In this document: in pieces, positions 58,009-64,000 of the stretch
How positions within the stretch are numbered: the stretch's first letter is position 1
Layout: each line of letters begins with the position of its first letter
Origin: Streptomyces sp. NBC_00490
GTDB taxonomy: Bacteria > Actinomycetota > Actinomycetes > Streptomycetales > Streptomycetaceae
Direction of reading: 5' to 3'
Assembly (NCBI RefSeq): GCF_036013645.1
Contig: NZ_CP107869.1
Span: 7,068,001 to 7,132,000 of the forward strand
DNA length: 64,000 bases
Position numbers and translations under genes: made by a program
Notes under the pieces: model-generated
What the model saw: the letters and a program-made list of their open reading frames with translations, nothing else
Databases searched by the model: none
Told to the model about the DNA's origin: nothing

Positions 58009-60207
58009 ATGGATCTCGTGCCCGCACTCGAAGAACCACTGAAAAAGGTGCTCGGCCCACCCACCGCGAAGGTGATGGCCGAGCATCTCGGCCTGCACAC
58101 CGTCGGCGACCTCCTGCACCACTACCCGCGCAGATACGAGGAGCGGGGCCAGCTCACACACCTGGCCGACCTCCCCATGGACGAGCACGTCACCGTGGTC
58201 GCCCAGGTCGCCGACGCCCGGCTGCACACCTTCGCCTCGGCCAAGGCTCCCCGCGGCAAGGGCCAGCGGCTGGAGGTGACCATCACCGACGGCAGCGGCC
58301 GCCTCCAGCTGGTCTTCTTCGGTGCCGGTGTCCACAAGCCCCACAAGGAGCTCCTGCCGGGCACCCGCGCGCTGTTCGCGGGCAAGGTCTCGGTCTTCAA
58401 CCGCCGCCTCCAACTGGCGCACCCCGCCTATGAGTTGCTGCGCGGAGACGCCGAGGAGACGGTGGAGACCTGGGCCGGCGCCCTGATCCCCATCTACCCC
58501 GCCACGGCCAAGCTGGAGTCCTGGAAGATCGGCAAGGCGATCCAGACGGTCCTTCCCAGCGCCCAGGAGGCGGTGGACCCCCTCCCGGACTCCCTCCGTG
58601 ACGGCCGGGGCCTGGTCCCCCTCCCCGAGGCCCTCCTCAAGATCCACCGTCCGCACACCAAGGCCGACATCGAGGACGCCCGCTCCCGCCTCAAGTGGGA
58701 CGAGGCCTTCGTCCTCCAGGTCGCCCTCGCCCGCCGCCGCCACGCCGACGCCCAACTCCCCGCGGTGGCCCGAGAACCCAAGTCGGACGGCCTCCTGACC
58801 GCCTTCGACGCCCGCCTCCCCTTCACCCTCACCGAGGGCCAGCAGAAGGTCTCCAAGGAGATCTTCGACGACCTGGCCACAGAGCACCCGATGCACCGGC
58901 TGCTGCAGGGAGAGGTCGGTTCGGGGAAGACGATGGTGGCCCTCAGAGCCATGCTCGCCGTCGTCGACGCCGGCGGTCAGGCCGCCATGCTCGCCCCCAC
59001 CGAGGTCCTCGCCCAGCAGCACCACCGCTCGATCGTCGAGATGATGGGCGATCTGGCCGAGGGCGGAATGCTGGGCGGGACCGAACACGCCACGAAGGTG
59101 GTGCTCCTGACCGGTTCGATGGGCATGGCCGCCCGTCGCCAGGCCCTGCTCGACCTCGTCACCGCGGACGCCGGGATCGTCATCGGCACGCACGCGCTGA
59201 TCGAGGACAAGGTGCAGTTCCACGACCTCGGACTCGTCGTCGTGGACGAACAGCACCGCTTCGGCGTGGAACAGCGGGACGCCCTGCGCGGCAAGGGCAA
59301 ACAGCCGCCCCATCTCCTCGTCATGACCGCCACCCCCATTCCGCGCACGGTCGCCATGACGGTCTTCGGCGACCTGGAGACCTCGGTCCTCGACCAGCTC
59401 CCGGCCGGCCGCTCCCCGATCGCCAGCCATGTGGTCCCCGCCGCCGACAAGCCCCACTTCCTGTCGCGCGCGTGGGAGCGCGTGCGCGAGGAGGTCGAGA
59501 ACGGCCATCAGGCCTATGTCGTCTGCCCCCGCATCGGCGACGAGGAGGTGGACCCGAAAAAGAAGAAGTCCGCCGAGGACGAGGCCGAGAAGCGCCCGCC
59601 GCTGGCCGTTCTGGAGGTGGCCGACCAGCTGGCCAAGGGACCGCTCCAGGGCCTGCGTGTCGAGGTCCTGCACGGCCGGATGCACCCCGACGACAAGGAC
59701 GCGGTCATGCGCCGCTTCGCCGCCGGCGAGACCCATGTCCTGGTCGCCACCACGGTCATCGAGGTCGGCGTCAACGTCCCGAACGCCACCGCCATGGTGA
59801 TCATGGACGCCGACAGGTTCGGTGTCTCCCAGCTCCACCAGCTCCGCGGCCGCGTGGGCCGCGGCTCGGCGGCCGGCCTCTGTCTCCTGGTCACCGAGAT
59901 GCCCGAGGCCAGCCCCGCCCGCCAGCGCCTCAACGCCGTCGCCGCCACCCTCGACGGCTTCGAGCTCTCCCGTATCGACCTCGAACAGCGCCGGGAGGGC
60001 GACGTCCTCGGCCAGGCCCAGTCCGGCGCCCGCACCAGCCTGCGCATGCTGGCCGTCATCGAGGACGAGGAGATCATCGCCGAGGCCAGGGAAGAGGCGG
60101 CGGCAGTGGTGGCGGCGGATCCGGAGCTCACCGACCTCCCGGGCCTGCGCACAGCCCTGGACGCTCTCTTGGACGAGGAAAGAGAGCAGTACTTGGAAAA
60201 GGGGTGA
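58009..60207 (+). CDS. recG: ATP-dependent DNA helicase RecG
   Basis: 732 residues from ATG 58009 (MDLVPALEEPLKKVLG); an ATG at 57988 would add seven residues. N-terminal wedge/OB domain (about 55-165; RRYEERGQLTHLADL), helicase domain 1 with Walker A GEVGSGKTMVALRAM, DEQH box VVVDEQHRFGVEQRD, TATPIPRT, domain 2 with STTVIEVGVNVPNA-like ATTVIEVGVNVPNA and QLRGRVGRGSAAGLCLL, then the RecG C-terminal wedge-binding tail (RREGDVLGQAQSG). Remodels stalled forks and branched DNA. A Lys/Glu-rich insertion (DPKKKKSAEDEAEKR) lies in domain 2. TATACG before the start may be a -10. Confidence 0.96.
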   Translation: MDLVPALEEPLKKVLGPPTAKVMAEHLGLHTVGDLLHHYPRRYEERGQLTHLADLPMDEHVTVVAQVADARLHTFASAKAPRGKGQRLEVTITDGSGRLQLVFFGAGVHKPHKELLPGTRALFAGKVSVFNRRLQLAHPAYELLRGDAEETVETWAGALIPIYPATAKLESWKIGKAIQTVLPSAQEAVDPLPDSLRDGRGLVPLPEALLKIHRPHTKADIEDARSRLKWDEAFVLQVALARRRHADAQLPAVAREPKSDGLLTAFDARLPFTLTEGQQKVSKEIFDDLATEHPMHRLLQGEVGSGKTMVALRAMLAVVDAGGQAAMLAPTEVLAQQHHRSIVEMMGDLAEGGMLGGTEHATKVVLLTGSMGMAARRQALLDLVTADAGIVIGTHALIEDKVQFHDLGLVVVDEQHRFGVEQRDALRGKGKQPPHLLVMTATPIPRTVAMTVFGDLETSVLDQLPAGRSPIASHVVPAADKPHFLSRAWERVREEVENGHQAYVVCPRIGDEEVDPKKKKSAEDEAEKRPPLAVLEVADQLAKGPLQGLRVEVLHGRMHPDDKDAVMRRFAAGETHVLVATTVIEVGVNVPNATAMVIMDADRFGVSQLHQLRGRVGRGSAAGLCLLVTEMPEASPARQRLNAVAATLDGFELSRIDLEQRREGDVLGQAQSGARTSLRMLAVIEDEEIIAEAREEAAAVVAADPELTDLPGLRTALDALLDEEREQYLEKG

Positions 60208-60217
60208 GGAAGACCCC

Positions 60218-60276
60218 CAGGGGCGCGGGGCCGTAATCCATATGCGGCTACCGCCGCGCGGGCGCGACCAGCCACA
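60218..60276 (+). repeat. Dispersed GGGGCGCG...GCGACCAGCCAC element, copy 2
   Basis: CAGGGGCGCGGGGCCGTAAT, then ATGCGGCTACCGCCGCGCGG and GCGCGACCAGCCAC: same arrangement as 22010-22066. It occupies most of the 105-bp gap between recG and rsmD. Confidence 0.6.
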
Positions 60277-60312
60277 CTGATACCGGAAGCCACCCACGAC
60301 CAAGGATCGAAG

Positions 60313-60903
60313 ATGACCCGCGTAATCGCCGGTGCAGCCGGCGGTCGCCGCCTGGCCGTCCCGCCAGGGACCGGCACCCGCCCCACGTCCGACCGTGCAC
60401 GCGAAGGTCTCTTCTCGACCTGGCAGTCCCTGCTCGGAGGCCGCCCTCTCGACGGGGAACGCGTCCTGGACCTGTACGCGGGCTCAGGCGCCGTGGGCCT
60501 GGAGGCCCTCTCCCGTGGCGCAGGCCACACCCTTCTCGTGGAGGCCGACGCCCGAGCGGCCCGCACGATCCGCGAGAACGTGAAGTCTCTCGGTCTCCCC
60601 GGCGCCGAGGTGAGGGCGGGCAAAGCCGAACAGATCGTCCAGACGCCGGCGCCGCCGGACCCGTACGACATCGTCTTTCTCGACCCCCCGTACGCCGTCT
60701 CGGACGACGATCTTCGGGAGATTCTGCTCACACTCCGCACCCAGGGCTGGCTCACGGCCGAAGCCCTGGTCACCGTGGAGCGCAGCACCAGAGGCGGAGA
60801 GTTCCACTGGCCGGACGGCTTCGAAGCGCTCCGGTCCCGTCGCTACGGCGAAGGAACCTTTTGGTACGGTCGCGCCGCCTCTACGTGCGAAGACGCACGA
60901 TGA
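60313..60903 (+). CDS. rsmD: 16S rRNA (guanine-966-N2)-methyltransferase
   Basis: 196 residues. SAM-dependent methyltransferase: [34 protein letters not shown], motif [21 protein letters not shown], and catalytic motif [14 protein letters not shown]. Typical RsmD length and N-terminal TRPT signature. Next gene coaD, as in most actinobacteria. Confidence 0.95.
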   Translation: MTRVIAGAAGGRRLAVPPGTGTRPTSDRAREGLFSTWQSLLGGRPLDGERVLDLYAGSGAVGLEALSRGAGHTLLVEADARAARTIRENVKSLGLPGAEVRAGKAEQIVQTPAPPDPYDIVFLDPPYAVSDDDLREILLTLRTQGWLTAEALVTVERSTRGGEFHWPDGFEALRSRRYGEGTFWYGRAASTCEDAR

Positions 60904-60929
60904 CCGGACCGGAGAGCGAGGGATCTCAA

Positions 60930-61409
60930 GTGCGCCGCGCCGTCTGTCCCGGGTCGTTCGACCCGATCACCAACGGACATCTCGACATCATTTCCCGCGC
61001 CTCCCGTCTGTATGACGAGGTCTATGTCGCGGTCATGATCAACAAGTCCAAGAAGGGCCTGTTCGAGGTCGACGAGCGGATCGAGCTGATCCGCCAGGTC
61101 ACCGCCGAATACGGCAACGTGAAGGTCGAGGCCTTCCACGGCCTCCTCGTCGACTACTGCAAGCAGCGCGACATCCCGGCCATCGTCAAGGGCCTGCGCG
61201 CGGTCAGCGACTTCGACTACGAGCTGCAGATGGCCCAGATGAACAACGGCCTGTCCGGCGTCGAGACGCTCTTCGTACCGACCAACCCCACCTACAGCTT
61301 CCTGTCCTCCTCGCTCGTCAAGGAGGTCGCCACCTGGGGCGGAGACATCGCCCACCTGGTGCCGCCGCTGGTCCTGGAGGCGCTCAACGAACGCCTGCGC
61401 AAGGACTGA
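60930..61409 (+). CDS. coaD: Phosphopantetheine adenylyltransferase
   Basis: 159 residues from GTG 60930, seven bases after GAGGG; an ATG at 60900 overlapping the rsmD stop would add ten residues ([10 protein letters not shown]) not typical of the family. Motifs: [16 protein letters not shown] (TxGH-type), [41 protein letters not shown] and [22 protein letters not shown]. Fourth step of CoA synthesis. Confidence 0.95.
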   Translation: MRRAVCPGSFDPITNGHLDIISRASRLYDEVYVAVMINKSKKGLFEVDERIELIRQVTAEYGNVKVEAFHGLLVDYCKQRDIPAIVKGLRAVSDFDYELQMAQMNNGLSGVETLFVPTNPTYSFLSSSLVKEVATWGGDIAHLVPPLVLEALNERLRKD

Positions 61410-61466
61410 TGGGGCTACAGTCGTCCCGTCCGTCTCCAACACAGCTGTAGAGAGTGGCGAGCACAG

Positions 61467-62525
61467 GTGGACGTGCAGAAGAAGCTCGACGAGATCGTCG
61501 CCGCGGTCTCCGGCGCCCGGTCGATGCCCATGTCGGCCTCGTGCGTGGTCAACCGCGCCGAGCTGCTCGCGATGCTGGAGGAGGTGCGGGCGGCCCTGCC
61601 CGACTCCCTCGCCCAGGCCCAGGAGCTGATCGGCGGCCGTGAGCAGATGGTCGAGCAGGCCCGCCAGGAGGCCGAGCGGATCATCTCGAGCGCGCACGCC
61701 GAGCGCGGCTCGCTGATCTCCGACACCGAGGTCGCCCGCCGCTCCCAGGCCGAGGCCGACCGCATCCTCGCCGAGGCCCGCCGCGAGGCCGAGGACGTCC
61801 GCGCGGAGGCCGACGACTACGTCGACTCCAAGCTCGCCAACTTCGAGGTCGTCCTCACCAAGACCATCGGCTCCGTCGGCCGCGGCCGCGAGAAGCTCCT
61901 CGGCACCGGCCCGGGCCTCGACGAGCAGGGCTACGAGGACGAGGACGCCCCCGAGCGCAGCCATGACCCCGAGACCCTGCGCCGGGACGCCGACACCTAC
62001 GTCGACACCAAGCTCGGCGCCTTCGAGGCGGTCCTCACCAAGACCCTGGAGGCGGTCGGCAAGGGCCGCCAGAAGCTGCACGGCCGGATCGCCACGGACG
62101 ACCTCCGCTCCCTCGCCGACGACAACACCACCGTCCAGCACTCCAGCGACGCCGACTACCTCGCCGACCTCACGGCCCTCGCCGAGCAGGACAACCGGGC
62201 CGCCGCCGGGCAGGCCGCCCCGCCGCAGTACGACCCGCAGCCGGCCTACGGCTACCAGCAGACGGACACCTACGGCGGCTACCCACAGCAGCAGGCCTAC
62301 GCCCAGCAGCAGGACGCCTACGGCTACCAGCAGGCCGATCCCTACGCGTACCAGGGCTACGACGCCCAGCAGGCCGCCTACGACGCCGGACAGGCCCAGC
62401 AGGGCCAGCAGCAGGACCAGCAGCAGGTCCAGCAGTCGTACGCCCTCGACGAGACCAGCCTCTTCGACACCGGCATGATCACGCCGGAGCAGCTCAGGGC
62501 CTACGAGCAGGGTCGCGGCCAGTAA
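61467..62525 (+). CDS. Coiled-coil protein with DivIVA/ATP-synthase-b-like helices, unknown function
   Basis: 352 residues. N-terminal 60 residues resemble a short DivIVA-type start (VDVQKKLDEIVAAVSGARSMPMS), then a long coiled coil (about 60-130; EQMVEQARQEAERIISSAHAER, SQAEADRILAEARREAEDVRAEADDYVD). A module is duplicated: DDYVDSKLANFEVVLTKTI and, about 60 residues later, DTYVDTKLGAFEAVLTKTL, each followed by GRGREKL/GKGRQKL. The C-terminal 120 residues are Gln/Tyr-rich (QQQAYAQQQDAYGYQQ) and disordered. A role in polar growth or division is plausible by resemblance only. It sits between coaD and the rpmF cluster. Confidence 0.82.
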   Translation: MDVQKKLDEIVAAVSGARSMPMSASCVVNRAELLAMLEEVRAALPDSLAQAQELIGGREQMVEQARQEAERIISSAHAERGSLISDTEVARRSQAEADRILAEARREAEDVRAEADDYVDSKLANFEVVLTKTIGSVGRGREKLLGTGPGLDEQGYEDEDAPERSHDPETLRRDADTYVDTKLGAFEAVLTKTLEAVGKGRQKLHGRIATDDLRSLADDNTTVQHSSDADYLADLTALAEQDNRAAAGQAAPPQYDPQPAYGYQQTDTYGGYPQQQAYAQQQDAYGYQQADPYAYQGYDAQQAAYDAGQAQQGQQQDQQQVQQSYALDETSLFDTGMITPEQLRAYEQGRGQ

Positions 62526-62657
62526 GAAACCACCGGATTGGGCCGTGAGGGAAAGGTCCAGTATCCTGGCTCTTCGGTCGCGTGTACGTCCGCGATCAGC
62601 GCTGCCCGGGAACACCGAAGGGCAGCGTCCCTCTGAGCTCGAAGATCGAAAGCAGGA

Positions 62658-63311
62658 ATGGCTCTGAACGCCCGCCTCGACCACCGCAAGCCTCTCGTGT
62701 TCGACACGCACGAGCTGGGGCGGCGGCCCGGTGCGCTGCAGCGCCTGACCCGTGAGATCGACGCTCCCAAGGATCTCGGGATCGCGGGAGTGATCGGAGT
62801 GCCGGAAGGCGCCCCGGTGAAGCTCGACCTCCGGCTCGAGTCGGTCATGGAAGGGGTGCTTGTCACAGGCACCGCCCGTGCACTGGCCGAGGGGGAGTGC
62901 GTAAGGTGTCTGGAGCCGCTTGAGCTGGAGCTCGCAGCGGACTTCCAGGAGATGTTCTCGTACCCTGACGCCGACGACCGGGGCCGCCCCAAGGCGGAAC
63001 CGGCCGACGACGCCGAGGAAGACGAGGACAGGCTCTTCATCGAGGACGGCTTGTTCGACCTCGAACCTGTGCTGCGTGACGCGGTGGTGCTTGCCCTGCC
63101 GATGCAGCCGGTGTGCCAGGACGACTGCCCCGGCCTGTGCTCCGAGTGCGGAGTGCGGCTGGCGGACGACCCGGACCACCACCATGACGCCGTCGACATC
63201 CGTTGGGCGGCACTGCAGGGACTCGCCGGTTCACTCGAAGATGGCGAGAAGGACGAGATCAGTGGCGAAGCGCCTCGACCGGCGCGCGCCAACGAGAAGC
63301 AGGAGAAGTAG
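62658..63311 (+). CDS. YceD/DUF177-family protein
   Basis: 217 residues, ATG start. DUF177 core: HKPL-type start [97 protein letters not shown] motif with CxxC and CxxxCxxxCxxC cysteines, likely a zinc site. Family members act in 23S rRNA synthesis or processing and are usually encoded before rpmF, as here (2-bp gap). C-terminus extended by about 25 charged residues. Confidence 0.9.
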   Translation: MALNARLDHRKPLVFDTHELGRRPGALQRLTREIDAPKDLGIAGVIGVPEGAPVKLDLRLESVMEGVLVTGTARALAEGECVRCLEPLELELAADFQEMFSYPDADDRGRPKAEPADDAEEDEDRLFIEDGLFDLEPVLRDAVVLALPMQPVCQDDCPGLCSECGVRLADDPDHHHDAVDIRWAALQGLAGSLEDGEKDEISGEAPRPARANEKQEK

Positions 63312-63313
63312 CC

Positions 63314-63487
63314 GTGGCTGTTCCGAAGCGGAAGATGTCGCGCAGCAACACGCGCCACCGCCGGTCGCAGTGGAAGGCTGCGGTCCCCACCCTGGTTGCG
63401 TGCGAGCGCTGCCACGAGCCCAAGCTGCAGCACATCGCGTGCCCGTCTTGCGGCACGTACAACAAGCGCCAGGTCCTCGAGGTCTGA
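63314..63487 (+). CDS. rpmF: 50S ribosomal protein L32
   Basis: 57 residues from GTG 63314: [20 protein letters not shown], then [32 protein letters not shown]. Two CxxC knuckles (CERC, CPSC) mark the zinc-binding form. Two bases after the YceD gene and just before rnc; conserved rRNA/ribosome module. Confidence 0.97.
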   Translation: MAVPKRKMSRSNTRHRRSQWKAAVPTLVACERCHEPKLQHIACPSCGTYNKRQVLEV

Positions 63488-63494
63488 GCGGCTG

Positions 63495-64000
63495 GTGAGA
63501 GGCACTGTGTCCACTCCGAAGAAGAATTCTGCGGACAACACGGCCTCGTCCCACACGCTGTTGGAAGGGCGGCTCGGGTACAAACTCGAGTCCGCCCTTC
63601 TGGTGCGTGCGCTGACCCACCGGTCCTATGCGTACGAGAACGGCGGTCTGCCCACCAACGAGCGCCTGGAGTTCCTCGGGGACTCCGTGCTCGGCCTCGT
63701 GGTCACGGACACGCTGTACCGCACCCACCCCGACCTGCCCGAAGGCCAACTGGCCAAGTTGCGGGCCGCGGTGGTCAACTCTCGTGCGCTGGCGGAGGTG
63801 GGCCGTGAGCTCGACCTGGGCTCCTTCATCCGGCTCGGCCGTGGTGAAGAGGGTACGGGCGGCCGGGACAAGGCATCCATCCTTGCCGACACCCTTGAAG
63901 CGGTGATCGGCGCGGTCTATCTCGACCAGGGTCTGGACGCGGCGGGCGAACTCGTCCACCGGCTCTTCGACCCACTGATCGAGAAGTCCTCCAACCTCGG
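63495..64000 (+). CDS. rnc: Ribonuclease III, 3' partial
   Basis: Cut by the right edge after 168 residues. Cleaves double-stranded RNA, including rRNA precursors. The RNase III domain is complete to the second helix: [30 protein letters not shown], the signature [18 protein letters not shown], and [22 protein letters not shown] with the second acidic residues. The C-terminal dsRNA-binding domain is outside. Start at GTG 63495 ([10 protein letters not shown]); GTG 63507 in the same frame is an alternative. In S. coelicolor this gene is absB/rncS, a pleiotropic regulator of antibiotic production. Confidence 0.92.
   Translation, partial: MRGTVSTPKKNSADNTASSHTLLEGRLGYKLESALLVRALTHRSYAYENGGLPTNERLEFLGDSVLGLVVTDTLYRTHPDLPEGQLAKLRAAVVNSRALAEVGRELDLGSFIRLGRGEEGTGGRDKASILADTLEAVIGAVYLDQGLDAAGELVHRLFDPLIEKSSNL

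Noticed and set aside
57991..60303. Minus-strand open frame of 770 codons opposite recG
   Set aside because: Shadow of a strongly conserved helicase gene; the sequence is a Gly/Ala/Val/Leu/Glu mixture with no recognisable motif.
60843..63185. Minus-strand open frame of 780 codons over coaD, the coiled-coil gene and DUF177
   Set aside because: Spans several real genes and low-complexity DNA; no start signal.

Overview
The window is chromosomal DNA of a Streptomyces. Evidence: very high G+C with GC-rich third positions, many GTG starts, overlapping ATGA/GTGA stop-starts, a lysine-tailed HU protein (HupS), AccB/AccE acyl-CoA carboxylase subunits, two conservons (CvnABCD), NdgR next to leuCD, and CofC for F420. 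From memory, the gene order closely follows the S. coelicolor core region around SCO5525 to SCO5572 (second urease, cimA, accB-accE, cvn2, cvn1, gltX, ndgR-leuCD, hupS, gpsA, ddl, thiL, rpmB, recG, coaD, rpmF, rnc). No computation or database search was run.

Layout. 1-4.5 kb: a nitrogen-release operon (urease gamma-beta fusion, variant urease alpha, agmatine deiminase, Cys-rich small protein, TetR). 4.6-8 kb: two tandem secreted beta-propeller (PD40/TolB-like) paralogues. 8-10 kb: citramalate synthase cimA, preceded by a short Ile-Ile leader ORF and a perfect intrinsic-terminator hairpin, then a convergent lipoprotein. 10.5-20 kb: a secretome block (GH3 glucosidase with Calx-beta domain, Gly-rich membrane protein, trypsin-like protease, YdeI-family and YceI-family proteins, Tat-type family 8 polysaccharide lyase). 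20-22 kb: accB-accE. 22-33 kb: two head-to-tail conservons on the minus strand, sharing patches of unchanged sequence, with a small divergent gene carrying a duplicated ANPRRT motif. 33.5-36.7 kb: FAH-family hydrolase, gltX, HAD hydrolase. 36.75-37.27 kb: five tRNA genes (Gln, Glu, Glu, Gln, Glu). 37.3-38.6 kb: divergent MerR/DUF4188 pair. 38.6-41.6 kb: ndgR and leuCD. 41.8-43.9 kb: small gene, hupS, small gene, cofC. 44-49.8 kb: plsC-like gene, gpsA, ddl, DUF3515 lipoprotein, a stand-alone RAM-domain protein, thiL-thiD. 49.9-52.2 kb: rpmB and a DAK/FakA-like protein. 52.2-57.8 kb: a divergent HSP90 translationally coupled to a 1256-residue TPR protein whose linker contains three 180-bp tandem repeats. 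58-64 kb: recG, rsmD, coaD, a coiled-coil protein, YceD/DUF177, rpmF and the start of rnc.

Themes. Branched-chain amino acid genes appear twice (cimA; ndgR-leuCD), as do acyl-CoA/lipid genes (accBE, plsC, gpsA, FakA-like, coaD). The most distinctive items are the HSP90-TPR pair with its expanding linker, the cimA leader, the tandem conservons with apparent gene conversion, the small ANPRRT-repeat gene, and the urease alpha subunit lacking the usual flap cysteine without nearby accessory genes.
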